A stretch of 64,000 nt of DNA from Alphaproteobacteria bacterium (GCA_030066595.1 JASJBI010000024.1:1-64000); one strand, 5' to 3'; positions 45,688-56,079 are shown, counted from the first letter of the stretch. Numbers and translations: made by a program. The notes: a model not told the origin generated them from the sequence alone.

Positions 45688-46887
45688 CTAGAACACGGAT
45701 TCGAGGCGTTCCAGCAGCCAGTCCAGCTCGGCCTTCTCGATCACCAGCGGCGGGGCCAGACGCATCACCTGCTTGTGGGTGTCCTTGGTCAAGACGCCCA
45801 GGTCGACCAGCCGTTCGCAGTATTCACGGGCGAGGCCGGCCTCCGGCTCGACCTCGATGCCGACGAACAGTCCGCGGCCGCGGATCTCGCGGATCTTGTT
45901 CGACCGGATGCCGCGCAGCCGGTCCAGCAGGTACTCGCCGAGCTCGCGCGAGCGGTCGGCGAGCTTCTCGTCGACGATGACCTGGAGCGCCCGGTCGGCC
46001 ACGGCGGCGGCCAAGGGATTGCCCCCGAAGGTGCTGCCATGATCGCCGGGCTGAATGACGTTCATGATCTCGGCCGACGCCAGCGTCGCCGAGACCGGAT
46101 ACACGCCGCCTCCCAGCGCCTTGCCGACGACCAGCATGTCGGGCTTGGCCCCGTCGTCATGCTGGTAGCAGAACATGCGGCCGGTGCGGGCCAGCCCAGT
46201 CTGGATCTCGTCGGCGATGAACAGGACATTGTGCTCGCTGCAGATGCGCCGGGCCTCGGCCAGAAAGCCCTCGGGCGGGATGTTGATCCCGGCCTCGCCC
46301 TGGATCGGCTCGACCATGAAGGCGGCCGTGTTCGGGGTGATCGCGGCCTCGAGCGCCGCCGCGTCGCCGAAGGGGATGATCTTGAAGCCCGGCGTCAGGG
46401 GGCCGAAGCCGTCCTTGTACTGGAGTTCGGAGGAGAAGCTGATAATCGTCGTCGTGCGCCCGTGGAAGTTCTCCTCGCAGACGATGATCTCGGCCTTGTC
46501 CGCCTCGACCCCCTTGATCCGATAGGCCCAGCGCCGGGCGATCTTGATCGCCGTTTCCACGGCCTCCATGCCGGTGTTCATGGGCAGCGCCATGTCCATC
46601 CCGGCCAGCCCGCAGAGCCGATCCAGAAACGGCCCCATCCGGTCGTTGTAGAAGGCCCGCGAGGTCATGGTCAGCTGGCCGGCCTGCTGCACCAGGGCGT
46701 CGATGATGGCCGGGTGGCGGTGGCCCTGGTTGAGCGAGGAGTAGCCGCTCAGGCAATCCAGGTATTTTTTCCCGTCTACGTCCCAGACCCAGACGCCTTC
46801 GCCGCGGGACAGCACCACCGGCAGCGGGCTGTAGTTGTGCGCGCTCACCTTTTCGGTGTGCGCGATGATCTCGCTTTGCGTTGTCAT
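45688..46887 (-). CDS. rocD: ornithine aminotransferase
   Basis: CLSGYSSLNQGHRHP; LPMNTGMEAVETAIKIARRW; ENFHGRTTTIISFSS; GKALGGGVYPVSA. Confidence 0.9.
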   Translation of the reverse strand: MTTQSEIIAHTEKVSAHNYSPLPVVLSRGEGVWVWDVDGKKYLDCLSGYSSLNQGHRHPAIIDALVQQAGQLTMTSRAFYNDRMGPFLDRLCGLAGMDMALPMNTGMEAVETAIKIARRWAYRIKGVEADKAEIIVCEENFHGRTTTIISFSSELQYKDGFGPLTPGFKIIPFGDAAALEAAITPNTAAFMVEPIQGEAGINIPPEGFLAEARRICSEHNVLFIADEIQTGLARTGRMFCYQHDDGAKPDMLVVGKALGGGVYPVSATLASAEIMNVIQPGDHGSTFGGNPLAAAVADRALQVIVDEKLADRSRELGEYLLDRLRGIRSNKIREIRGRGLFVGIEVEPEAGLAREYCERLVDLGVLTKDTHKQVMRLAPPLVIEKAELDWLLERLESVF

Positions 46888-47849
46888 CACAGATGGTATC
46901 TCGGATTGTCGTGGGTGCGGGCGAGGGTCTGTTCGCCGAACAAGCTTTCGACCAGCTCGACCACCAGCTCCGCCGTGCGGTTGCCGTGGTCGAGGGCGGG
47001 ATTAAGCTCCATGATGTCGAGCGACCCCATCAGGCCCGAGTCGTAGACCATCTCCATGCAGAGCTGGGCTTCGCGGTAGTTGGGGCCGCCTGGCACAGTG
47101 GTGCCGACGCCCGGCGCGATGGTGGGGTCGAGGAAATCCACGTCCAGGCTGACATGCAGATGGCCGCCGTCCCGGCCGACATGCTCCAGCGCGCGCAGCA
47201 TGATCGTGCGCATTCTGGCCTCGTCGATCTGGCGCATGTCGTAGACGACCAGCCCGCTCTCGACCACCATGCGCTTCTCGATGGCGTCGACAGACCGGAT
47301 GCCCACCTGCACGATCCGCCGCGGATCGACCATCGGCGTGGCGTCGGCGATCCCCAAGAGCCGCTCGTGGCCATAGCCGCAGATCACCGCGACGGGCATG
47401 CCGTGGATGTTGCCGGAGGGCGAGGACTCGGGCGTGTTGAAATCCGAGTGCGCGTCGAACCACAGCACGGCGAAGGGCCGGTCCTGCTCGGCCATGGCCC
47501 GCGACAGGGCGGCCAGCGAGCCGATGGCGAGGCAATGGTCGCCACCCATGAGAATGGGACAGGATCCGGCGCTGAGCGCCGCATGGACCGCGTCGCGCAC
47601 GGCGGTGCACCAGGCGATGGTCTCGTCCAGATGGCGGTAGCCCTCCACGGGCGGCGCCTCCGGGTTGGCCGGGCCCTTGAGGTCGCCGATATCCTCGACC
47701 TCGACGCCGAGCCGGCGGAGCGCCCGTTCCAGCCGGGCGACTCTGAGCGCCTCGGGCCCCATGGAAGCCCCCCGGTCGCCTGCGCCGATATCCGTGGGCG
47801 CCCCGATCAGAGTCACGTGCCGGGGCGCGGAAGAATGATCCGCCGCCAT
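46887..47849 (-). CDS. rocF: arginase
   Basis: GGDHCLAIGS, WFDAHSDFNTPESSPSGNIHGMP, SLDVDFLDPTIAPGVGT. Confidence 0.9.
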   Translation of the reverse strand: MAADHSSAPRHVTLIGAPTDIGAGDRGASMGPEALRVARLERALRRLGVEVEDIGDLKGPANPEAPPVEGYRHLDETIAWCTAVRDAVHAALSAGSCPILMGGDHCLAIGSLAALSRAMAEQDRPFAVLWFDAHSDFNTPESSPSGNIHGMPVAVICGYGHERLLGIADATPMVDPRRIVQVGIRSVDAIEKRMVVESGLVVYDMRQIDEARMRTIMLRALEHVGRDGGHLHVSLDVDFLDPTIAPGVGTTVPGGPNYREAQLCMEMVYDSGLMGSLDIMELNPALDHGNRTAELVVELVESLFGEQTLARTHDNPRYHL

Positions 47850-47897
47850 GATCGAAATATGCGCTCTAGGCGTGCACGCGTCCAGTGTGGCAGTCGG

Positions 47898-48770
47898 TCA
47901 ATCGCGCCAGATCGGCCGGGTCAGGCAGGTCGGGCCGCCGGCGCCCTTCAGGGAGATCTCGCGGCCTGCATACTCGGTGACCCGGCAGCCCTCGGCTTCG
48001 AGCAGGGCGCGGGTCCGCGGATTGCCGGTTAACAGCACGCAGTCGCGCGGCGCCAGCGCCAGGACGTTGCAGCCCATGCTCTCGAATTCCGCTTCCGGCA
48101 CCTCGATCAGGCGCATGCCACGGCTCAACAGCCGCTCTCGGAACGGCGCGGGCAGCAGGGGCGAATAGACCACGGCCAGGTCTTGGTCGACCGGGCTGAG
48201 CAGGGACATGAGGTGCAGGACCTCACCGGGCCCGCGCCAGGCGGGCAGGGGAACGGTGATCAGCTCGTCGATCTCGTCGCGCAGCAGATCACGCAGCTGG
48301 CGGATTCCCTCGGCATTGCTGCGATCGCCTTCGCCGACTGCGACCGTGCGCGCGTCCAGCCAGACCAGGTCGCCGCCCTCGAGACGGCCGGCGCCGTTGA
48401 TTGCCCCCAGAACCGGGATACCGAGGCGCTCAAGCAGAGGCCGGAAAGCGGCCGGTTCCGCACGGCGCGCGGCCTTGCCCATGTTGCACAGGATCGCGCC
48501 GCGTGCCGTCACCAGCACCGGATCATGGACATAGATGGAATCCAGTTCGGCGGCGCCGTCTTCGAGGAAGTGGACCTCGACCCCCGCCGCTTCGAACAAG
48601 GACGCAAAGCGGTCGAACTCGGCGGCGGCCGCCTGCGGATCGGGCGGTGCCAGGAAATTGAGCCTACGCCACTGTTGCCCGATCGTCGCCGCATCGCCGA
48701 AGGCGGCGCGGGGATGGCGCAACACCAACCGCCGGATCGGCGCCACCTCCGACTGGCAGCCGAAGCTCAC
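47898..48770 (-). CDS. amidinotransferase-fold dimethylargininase (DDAH)/arginine deiminase-like
   Basis: FLEDGAAELDSIYVHDPVLVT, GRLEGGDLVWLD, HLMSLLSPVD, ESMGCNVLAL; GTG start overlaps ccmI stop. Confidence 0.72.
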   Translation of the reverse strand: MSFGCQSEVAPIRRLVLRHPRAAFGDAATIGQQWRRLNFLAPPDPQAAAAEFDRFASLFEAAGVEVHFLEDGAAELDSIYVHDPVLVTARGAILCNMGKAARRAEPAAFRPLLERLGIPVLGAINGAGRLEGGDLVWLDARTVAVGEGDRSNAEGIRQLRDLLRDEIDELITVPLPAWRGPGEVLHLMSLLSPVDQDLAVVYSPLLPAPFRERLLSRGMRLIEVPEAEFESMGCNVLALAPRDCVLLTGNPRTRALLEAEGCRVTEYAGREISLKGAGGPTCLTRPIWRD

Positions 48771-50167
48771 CCGCCGTCTTCGGCCAGCGCCGCGATCCGG
48801 CGTTCGAGCACGGCCCGTTCCGGCGCGTCCTTCGGCATGATGACCAAGAGCCGCTCCCAATAGTCTCGGGCAGCCGCCTTTTCGTTCGCCTGCAAGGCGG
48901 CGAGGCCGAGATACCAGAGCGCCACGGCATTTTTTCCGTCCACCGCCAAGAGCCGCTCCATGACCGGGACGAACTCCGGCGGCAGCGGCGCATCCGGGCT
49001 GTCGCCGCCGCGGGCGGCCAGGATCGCCTCGCCGTAGTCGAGCAACAGGTCGCGGTCCTCGGGCGCCAGGGCCAGGGCCTTCTGATAGGCGTCTATGGCC
49101 TTGTCGTGTTCGCCGAGCACACTGTAGGAGCGTGCCAGCCGGCGCCAGCCCGTGAGGTCGTCCGGCTCGTCGGCCAGCCGTGCGGCGAGCCGGTCCACCA
49201 TGCCGCGGATCATGCGCTCGCGGTCCTCGGGGCTCATCGCCTCCGCAGCGGCCTGGTCCTGGGCGCTCGGCCCGGGGATCGCAGCGCCGCCGTCCGCGGG
49301 TGCAGGCCGCCGGGCGGCCACGTCGATGTCGTGCTGGGCGGCCGTCTCTCGGATGCGCTGGCGCAGGATCGGCAGCCAGGGCGCGTCCGGCGCTGAATCC
49401 GCCTCGAGCGCGAGCCAGACATCGAGCGCTTGGTTTGGCTCGCCCGCCTGGAGCGCGGCGAGCCCGACATAGTAGCGCGCGCGCGGCTCGCGGGGCTCCC
49501 GGTTCAGCGCGGTTTGAAAGGCCGCGCGGGCCGCCGGCGTTACCACGCCGCCGGCGGCAAGGGTCAGCATCTCGCCTTGCGCCGCAAGGATCGGGGCGTC
49601 GCTCCGGCCCAGGGCGACGATCTGTGCGAAGGCGTCCGCCGCGGCGGCAAACTGGTGGGCGCCGCGCAGCGCCTGGGCCAAGACGAGCCAGGCATCAGCA
49701 TCGTGCGGGGCGGCCTCGACCCGGGCCTGAAGCTCGGCGATCCGCGCCTGCAGCGCGGCCACGTCGCGGCCCCGCTCCTGCTCCCGGCTGGCGAAGGGTG
49801 CGCCCGGCAGGCCCGGCTGGCCCTGTTGCACATAGAGGGCAATGGCCAGGACGGGCAGTAGGATGGCGATGGCCCCGGCGGTGACCCGCGACTTGGCCCA
49901 ACCCGGCGCCTTCCGCTGCGCCGCGGCGCGGGCGCCGTCCGCGGCACGCAACAGCCGGCGTTCGATCTCGATCTCGGCGGCCTTGGCTTCGGACTCGGTC
50001 AAGAGACCGCGGTCCCGGTCCCGTACAATCTCGGCGAGCTGCTGGCGATAGACCTCGACATCGTGCGCCTCGGCCGCCGCCGGGCGTGACCGCCGCGCGA
50101 GCAGCGGCCGCAGCAACAGCGCCAGCGCCACCGCGGTCATGGCGCCGAGGACCAGCCACAGGGTCAT
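48767..50167 (-). CDS. ccmI: cytochrome c biogenesis protein CcmI (CycH)
   Basis: N-terminal TM; EVYRQQLAEIVRDRDRGLLTESEAKAAEIEIERRLL; C-terminal TPR repeats. Confidence 0.87.
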   Translation of the reverse strand: MTLWLVLGAMTAVALALLLRPLLARRSRPAAAEAHDVEVYRQQLAEIVRDRDRGLLTESEAKAAEIEIERRLLRAADGARAAAQRKAPGWAKSRVTAGAIAILLPVLAIALYVQQGQPGLPGAPFASREQERGRDVAALQARIAELQARVEAAPHDADAWLVLAQALRGAHQFAAAADAFAQIVALGRSDAPILAAQGEMLTLAAGGVVTPAARAAFQTALNREPREPRARYYVGLAALQAGEPNQALDVWLALEADSAPDAPWLPILRQRIRETAAQHDIDVAARRPAPADGGAAIPGPSAQDQAAAEAMSPEDRERMIRGMVDRLAARLADEPDDLTGWRRLARSYSVLGEHDKAIDAYQKALALAPEDRDLLLDYGEAILAARGGDSPDAPLPPEFVPVMERLLAVDGKNAVALWYLGLAALQANEKAAARDYWERLLVIMPKDAPERAVLERRIAALAEDGG

Positions 50168-50628
50168 GGTTTATCCTTGTCGCGCAGAACCGCGTTGATC
50201 CGGGCGCGTTCCTCCGCCGTCAGCGGCTCGGCCTCGATCCCGATCGGTCGGGCGCGACGGCCGACATAGAGCGCCACGCCGCTTGCCGCCAGGATCAGGA
50301 TGATCACCGGGCCGAACCACAAGAGCCAAGTGTGCGGCTTGACCGGCGGATTGAGCAGGACGAAGTCGCCATAGCGCGCCACGACGAATTCCACCACCTG
50401 TTGGTCGCTGTCGCCGGCGACCAGCCGTTCGCGCACCAGGACGCGCAGGTCGCGCGCGAGCTCGGCGTTGGAATCGTCGATTGACTGGTTCTGGCAGACT
50501 AGACAGCGCAGGTCCTTGCTGATCGCCCGGGCGCGGGCCTCGAGCGCCGGGTCGTCGAGAATCTCCTCGGGCTCCACCGCGACCGCCGGCAGGGCCAGGA
50601 ACAGCAGCGCAAACAGGAGCGCCCTCAT
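50164..50628 (-). CDS. ccmH: cytochrome c maturation protein CcmH (CycL)
   Basis: RCLVCQNQSIDDSNAELARDLR (LRCxxCQ); VVARYGDFVLLNPP. Confidence 0.92.
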   Translation of the reverse strand: MRALLFALLFLALPAVAVEPEEILDDPALEARARAISKDLRCLVCQNQSIDDSNAELARDLRVLVRERLVAGDSDQQVVEFVVARYGDFVLLNPPVKPHTWLLWFGPVIILILAASGVALYVGRRARPIGIEAEPLTAEERARINAVLRDKDKP

Positions 50629-51170
50629 TGCCGGGCCGCCGCGATCTTCTCGCGGAAGGCGCGGGCCAGGTCCGGCGTGGTGATCGGCCCCACCTGCTTG
50701 AAGCGGATATGCCCGCTGCGGTCGACGATGAAGGTCTCGGGCACGCCGTAAACGCCCCAGTCGATGCTGACCCGCGCGTTCGCATCGACGCCGATGCGCT
50801 TGTAGGGGTTGCCCAGCTGGGCGAGCCAATTGCGCGCGTCGTCCGGCTTGTCCCGGTAGTTGATGCCGTAAATGGTCACGCCGTCCTCGGCCCAGCGCAT
50901 GAGATAGGGATGTTCGGCCCGGCACGGGATGCACCAGGACGCGAACACGTTGACCACCACCACGTCCTCGTTCGCCGGCGCGCGCAGATCGGCGGTGCCG
51001 AACCCCTCGCCGGCGCCGTCCAGGCCCGGCAGGGTGAAGTCCGGGGCGGGCTTGTCGATCAGCGCCGACGGGACATTGCGGGGATCCATGCCGAGGCCCA
51101 TTGCGAGCCAGACGGCGAGCGCGATGAACCCCGCCAGCGGCAGCGCATAGAGGACGATGCGCGCCTGCAC
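50625..51170 (-). CDS. ccmG: thiol:disulfide interchange protein CcmG/DsbE
   Basis: VNVFASWCIPCRAEHPYL (WCIPC); GVYGVPETFIVD. Confidence 0.9.
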   Translation of the reverse strand: MQARIVLYALPLAGFIALAVWLAMGLGMDPRNVPSALIDKPAPDFTLPGLDGAGEGFGTADLRAPANEDVVVVNVFASWCIPCRAEHPYLMRWAEDGVTIYGINYRDKPDDARNWLAQLGNPYKRIGVDANARVSIDWGVYGVPETFIVDRSGHIRFKQVGPITTPDLARAFREKIAAARQ

Positions 51171-51180
51171 CGGCGCCTCG

Positions 51181-53169
51181 TCAGGCCTGCGCCGGCGCGG
51201 CGGCCCCGGCTTCGGCGCGCGTGCGCCGCGGCGCGCCGACCCGGTGGCGGCGGTCGGTCAGCGACAGGGCGCCGCCCAGGCCCATGACGATGACGCCGAT
51301 CCAGATCCACGGCACCAGCGGGTTGTGGTAGATGCGGGTGGACCAGGCGCCGTCGGCGCCCGGCTCGGAGATCACGGCATAAAGATCGGCCAGCCAGGTG
51401 GTGTGGATCGCGGCCTCGGTGGTGTCGCGCTGGGCGACCGGGTAGAACCGCTTCTCCGGGGTCAGCACGGCCACCGGGCGACCGTCCCGGGTGACCGTGA
51501 ACGTGCCGCGCTCGGCCCGGTAGTTGGGGCCGGGCACGGTCTTGACGCCTTCGAAAGTGAAAGTGTAGCCCGCCACCTCGACGCTGTCGCCCGCGCGCAT
51601 GGCCTGGATGCTCTCCGTCTTCCAGGCGCCCGAGGCGGTGACGCCGGCGGCCACCACGGCGACGCCGGCATGGGCCACGGTCATGCCCCAGGCCGCGCGC
51701 GGTAATCCTCGCGCCCGGGACAGGCTCTCGCCCAGAGGCGCCCGGAACAGCTTGATGCGCTCGGCCAGCTCCACCATGGCGCCCATGAACAGCCAGCCGG
51801 CAAGGCCCATACCCAGCGCAGCCAGGATGCCGTCGCCGCCCGCGGCGACGTAGCTCAGGACTGCGACGCCGAGGGCGGCAAGCCCGGCGATCCAGAGGCG
51901 GCTCATGGCCCGGCCGAGGTCGCCGCGCTTCCAGGCCAAGAGCGGCCCGATGGCCATGGCGACGAGCGCCGGGGCGATGATCGGCAGGAAGGTGGCGTTG
52001 AAATAGGGCGGGCCGACGGAGACCTTCTCGTCGGTCAAGGCTTCGAGGAAGAGGGGATAGAGCGTGCCCAGGAACACCGTCGCGCAGGCGGTGGCCAGCA
52101 GCAGGTTGTTGACCAGCAGGGCGCCCTCGCGGGAGATCGGCGCGAACACGGCGGTGCTGCGCAAGGTGGGGGCGCGCACGGCGTAGAGCGCCAGGGAGCC
52201 GCCGATCGCGATGATCAGCAGGACCAGGATGAACAGTCCCCGCTCCGGGTCCTGCGCGAAGGCGTGCACCGAGGTCAGGACGCCGGAGCGCACCAGGAAG
52301 GTGCCGATCAGAGAGAGGGAGAAGGCGAAGATGGCCAACAGCACGGTCCAGCTCTTGAGCGTGTCGCGCTTCTCCACGACGATCGCCGAGTGCAGCAACG
52401 CCGTGCCGGCCAGCCAGGGCAAGAAGGAGGCGTTCTCGACCGGATCCCAGTACCACCAGCCACCCCAGCCGAGCTCGTAATAGGCCCACCAGCTGCCCAG
52501 CGCGATGCCGATGGTGAGGAAACTCCAGGCGGCCAGCGTCCAGGGCCGCACCCAGCGGGCCCAGGCGGCGGTGACCCGGCCTTCGATCAAGGCGGCGACC
52601 GCGAAGGAGAAGGCGGTCGAAAAGCCGACATAGCCGAGGTAGAGGAAGGGCGGATGGAAGGCGAGGCCCGGGTCCTGCAAGAGCGGGTTCAGGCCGCGCC
52701 CGTCGGCCGGCGGCATCGCCAGCCGGTCGAACGGGTTCGACGTGAACAGGATGAACAGGAGGAAGCCGAAGCCGACCATGCCCTGAACCGCGAGCACGCG
52801 GACGCGCAGGGTTTCCGGCAGGTTGCCGCCGAACAGCGCGACCGCGGCGCCGAACAGCGCCAGGATCAGCACCCAGAGCAACATCGAGCCCTCGTGGTTC
52901 CCCCAGACGCCGGTGATCTTGTAGAGCAGCGGCTTGGCCGAATGGGAGTTCTGGGCGACGTTGGCGACCGAGAAGTCCGAGACCACATAGGCCCAGGTCA
53001 GTGCGGCGAAGGCCAGGCCGAGAAAGATCAACTGGCCCAGAGCGGCCGCCGGTCCGAGCGCCATCCAACCGGGATGGCCACGCGCCGCGCCGGCCAGCGG
53101 CAGGGTCGACTGCACCGTGGCCAGCAAGAGCGCCAGCACCAAGCCGTAGTGTCCGATTTCGGCGATCAT
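51181..53169 (-). CDS. ccmF: haem lyase CcmF
   Basis: KITGVWGNHEGSMLLWVLIL; GWGGWWYWDPVENASFLPWL (WWD domain). Confidence 0.95.
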   Translation of the reverse strand: MIAEIGHYGLVLALLLATVQSTLPLAGAARGHPGWMALGPAAALGQLIFLGLAFAALTWAYVVSDFSVANVAQNSHSAKPLLYKITGVWGNHEGSMLLWVLILALFGAAVALFGGNLPETLRVRVLAVQGMVGFGFLLFILFTSNPFDRLAMPPADGRGLNPLLQDPGLAFHPPFLYLGYVGFSTAFSFAVAALIEGRVTAAWARWVRPWTLAAWSFLTIGIALGSWWAYYELGWGGWWYWDPVENASFLPWLAGTALLHSAIVVEKRDTLKSWTVLLAIFAFSLSLIGTFLVRSGVLTSVHAFAQDPERGLFILVLLIIAIGGSLALYAVRAPTLRSTAVFAPISREGALLVNNLLLATACATVFLGTLYPLFLEALTDEKVSVGPPYFNATFLPIIAPALVAMAIGPLLAWKRGDLGRAMSRLWIAGLAALGVAVLSYVAAGGDGILAALGMGLAGWLFMGAMVELAERIKLFRAPLGESLSRARGLPRAAWGMTVAHAGVAVVAAGVTASGAWKTESIQAMRAGDSVEVAGYTFTFEGVKTVPGPNYRAERGTFTVTRDGRPVAVLTPEKRFYPVAQRDTTEAAIHTTWLADLYAVISEPGADGAWSTRIYHNPLVPWIWIGVIVMGLGGALSLTDRRHRVGAPRRTRAEAGAAAPAQA

Positions 53170-53624
53170 TGCTCGGCTCCCGTTCCGTCCGTCTCCTTCC
53201 AGTGGCCGGATTTCTTCAGCGCGTCGGCGACCTCGGGCGGCATATAGGTTTCGTCATGCTTGGCCAGCACCTCGCGCGCGGCGAACACCCCGTCTGCGCG
53301 CAGCTCGCCTTCGGCCACGATGCCCTGCCCCTCGCGGAACAGGTCGGGCAGGATGCCGGTGTAGACGATCGGCAGGGTATGGGCCATGTCGGTGATCTGG
53401 AAGGCCACCGTCACGCCGTCGGCCTGTTTTTGGATGCTCTGCTCGACCACCAGGCCGCCGACCCGGATGGTGCGCCCCGCGGGGAGGTCCTTTTCGGCGA
53501 CGTCGGTCGGGCTGTGGAAGAAGACGATGTTCTCCTCGAGCGCGGTCAGCACCAGCGCCGTCGCCGCACCCAGCCCGACCAGAGCGAACAGCACGAACAT
53601 GAGACGGCGATGCTTGCGCTTCAT
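53166..53624 (-). CDS. ccmE: haem chaperone CcmE
   Basis: IRVGGLVVEQSIQKQADGVTVAFQITD; AREVLAKHDETYMPPEV. Confidence 0.93.
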   Translation of the reverse strand: MKRKHRRLMFVLFALVGLGAATALVLTALEENIVFFHSPTDVAEKDLPAGRTIRVGGLVVEQSIQKQADGVTVAFQITDMAHTLPIVYTGILPDLFREGQGIVAEGELRADGVFAAREVLAKHDETYMPPEVADALKKSGHWKETDGTGAEQ

Positions 53625-53812
53625 GCGGTACGCTCCCCACCGGTCTCGGCGTGATCGGCGCCTTCCCGCGCGGCCAGCGCCCGCTCCCGCGCGCGCAGGG
53701 TTCTGAGCGTGGAGATCACGAATCCGACCAGCACCACCGCGGCCACGCCAAAGGCCGGCCAGACATAGGCCGCATAGCCGCCCATGGCGAGGAATTCCGA
53801 GATTGAGCCCAT
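53621..53812 (-). CDS. ccmD: haem exporter protein CcmD
   Basis: MGGYAAYVWPAFGVAAVVLVGFVI; position between ccmC and ccmE. Confidence 0.85.
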   Translation of the reverse strand: MGSISEFLAMGGYAAYVWPAFGVAAVVLVGFVISTLRTLRARERALAAREGADHAETGGERTA

Positions 53813-53908
53813 GCCGTACGAGGCCCCTTCCTATTGACCGGTAACGTAGATTTGGGCCCCCGCCAAGCCAAGCTCAATTCACAGTGCCGTGGCTTTCCGC
53901 CGCAGGCC

Positions 53909-54637
53909 TCAGCGCGCGGCCCGGGCGAGCTGCAGGGCCCGCAGCTTGCGCGCGGCGATCTCGCCGCGGACCCGCAGGAACAAGAGCGCAATGAAATAGA
54001 AGGTGAAGGCCACCGCCATGAGCAAGAGCGGCCACAGCATGGTCGGGTGGATCGCCGGGCCGCCGAGCTTCAGGACGCTGGCCGGCTGGTGCAGGGTGTT
54101 CCACCAGTCGACCGAGAACTTGATGATCGGCACGTTGACGAACCCCACCAGCGCCAGGATCGCGGCCGCCCGCGCACCACGGCCCGGATCGTCGAAGGCA
54201 TGGGTCAGCGCGATGTGGCCCAGGTACAAGAAAAACAGGATCAGCACGGAGGTCAGGCGGGCGTCCCAGACCCACCAGGTGCCCCACATGGGCTTGCCCC
54301 AGAGCGAGCCGGTGGCCAGCGCGATCAGGGTGAACCCGGCACCCAGGGGTGCCGCGGCCTTGGCCACCAGATCGGCCAGCAGGTGCCGCCAGATCAGCGA
54401 GACCGCGCTCGCCACCGCCATCAGCGTATAGACGAACAAGGCCATCCAGGCGGCCGGCACGTGCACGTACATGATCCGCACGCTTTCGCCCTGCTGATAG
54501 TCCGGCGGGGCCACGAACAGGCCGAGATAGAGCCCCACGGCCATGGTCACCACCGCGATGCCCACGCACCAGGGCAAGAGCGCCCGGGACAGGCGCAGGA
54601 ACAGGGTCGGATTCGCGAACTTGTGCAGATTGGCCAT
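53909..54637 (-). CDS. ccmC: haem ABC transporter permease CcmC
   Basis: IMYVHVPAAWMALF; LWGKPMWGTWWVWDARLTS (WWD domain). Confidence 0.93.
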   Translation of the reverse strand: MANLHKFANPTLFLRLSRALLPWCVGIAVVTMAVGLYLGLFVAPPDYQQGESVRIMYVHVPAAWMALFVYTLMAVASAVSLIWRHLLADLVAKAAAPLGAGFTLIALATGSLWGKPMWGTWWVWDARLTSVLILFFLYLGHIALTHAFDDPGRGARAAAILALVGFVNVPIIKFSVDWWNTLHQPASVLKLGGPAIHPTMLWPLLLMAVAFTFYFIALLFLRVRGEIAARKLRALQLARAAR

Positions 54638-54754
54638 GGCGTTCAGTCGGCGCTCTCGCTCATCCGGCCGCGCAACGGGCCGGCTTTCGCCAATATGGCG
54701 CGCCGTCCCCCGCGGGCGCAAGCACGCGCAATCCTCTGTTACGTCCCGCGCCCG

Positions 54755-55420
54755 TCATGCCACCGCCTCGCGCAGGGCGGCCGCCGACGCCCAGGGGGCG
54801 AGCACCAGGGCGAACAGGAACAGGGCGCCCAGAAACAGGAGATGGGGCCGCACCGCAAGCTCGCCCAGCGCGGCGTCCACCGCGCCGACCCCGAAGATCA
54901 GCACCGGGATATAGAGCGGCAGCAGCAAGAGCGACAGCAAGACACCGCCGCGCCGCGCGCCCAGCGTCAGGGCCGCACCCACCGCGCCCAAGAGCGTCAG
55001 GGTCGGCATGCCCAGCGCCATGGCCACGATCAGCACCGGAAAGGCGGCCGCGTCCATGTTCAAGAGGACGGCCAGCAGCGGCGCGGCGGCGATCAGCGGC
55101 AGGCCGGTGGTGAGCCAGTGGGCCGCGCATTTGGTCAGCACGACCAGCATCAGCGGTAGCGGACCGGCGACCAGGAGATCGAGGCTGCCGTCTTCGTAGT
55201 CGGCGAGGAACAGACGGTCCAAGGACAGCATCGAGGCCAAGAGCGCGGTCACCCAGATGATGCCCGGGCTGATCCGCGTCAGGATGTTGGGCTCGGGCCC
55301 GATCCCGAACGGGAACAGCACGACCGTGATAACGAAGAACGAGAGCACCATGGCCACGTCGCCCCACTGGCGCAGGGCCAGGCGCAACTCGCGCCGGAGC
55401 AGGACCAACACACCGGTCAC
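54755..55420 (-). CDS. ccmB: haem exporter protein CcmB
   Basis: FGIGPEPNILTRISPGIIWVTALLASMLSLDRLF; GTG start overlaps ccmA stop. Confidence 0.92.
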   Translation of the reverse strand: MTGVLVLLRRELRLALRQWGDVAMVLSFFVITVVLFPFGIGPEPNILTRISPGIIWVTALLASMLSLDRLFLADYEDGSLDLLVAGPLPLMLVVLTKCAAHWLTTGLPLIAAAPLLAVLLNMDAAAFPVLIVAMALGMPTLTLLGAVGAALTLGARRGGVLLSLLLLPLYIPVLIFGVGAVDAALGELAVRPHLLFLGALFLFALVLAPWASAAALREAVA

Positions 55421-56079
55421 GAGAGCATCGCCTCCTGGGCCGCGTGGGCACGCGCCGCGTAGCGGTCGAGATCGAGCGGGCGGGCGTCCCCGATGGCCAG
55501 GTCGGTGTGGGTCGCCACCATCACTAGGCCGCCGCGGGCCCGGTGGTCGCGAAGGGCCGTTTCCAGGGCCGCCACGGACGCGGAATCCAGGCCGACGCTG
55601 GGCTCGTCGAGCAGCCATAGATCGGCCGATCCCACGAACAGACGCGCCAGCGTCAACCGCCGGCGCTGGCCCGCGGACAGGAACTGGCCGGGCGTCGTCG
55701 CCAGCGGCTCGAGCGCCATCGCGGACAGCGCCGCCGGGACCAGGTCGGCCCCGCCCGCAAGGCCGGCCCAGAAAGCCAGGTTCTCCTCGACCGTCAGCAC
55801 GGCCTTGATCGCGTCGCGGTGGCCGACATAGACCAGCCGTCCCCGGTGGGCTTCCGGGATCTCCCGGATATCGCCGTCCGGCCAACGCAGACGGCCCTCC
55901 GCGGGCTGCAACAGCCCCGCCGCCAGACGCAAAAGGCTCGACTTGCCGCTGCCGTTAGGCCCGCGCAGGACCAGCGCGTCGCCCGGTCCGAGCGCGAAGG
56001 AGAGCCCCGCAAAGACCATGCGTTCGCCGCGGACGCAGACCAGCCCGTCGCCCTCGAAGCGTGCCTCGCCGTTCTTCAT
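55417..56079 (-). CDS. ccmA: haem exporter ATP-binding protein CcmA
   Basis: LRGPNGSGKSSLLRLAAGL; FLSAGQRRRLTLARLFVGSADLWLLDEP. Confidence 0.92.
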   Translation of the reverse strand: MKNGEARFEGDGLVCVRGERMVFAGLSFALGPGDALVLRGPNGSGKSSLLRLAAGLLQPAEGRLRWPDGDIREIPEAHRGRLVYVGHRDAIKAVLTVEENLAFWAGLAGGADLVPAALSAMALEPLATTPGQFLSAGQRRRLTLARLFVGSADLWLLDEPSVGLDSASVAALETALRDHRARGGLVMVATHTDLAIGDARPLDLDRYAARAHAAQEAMLS

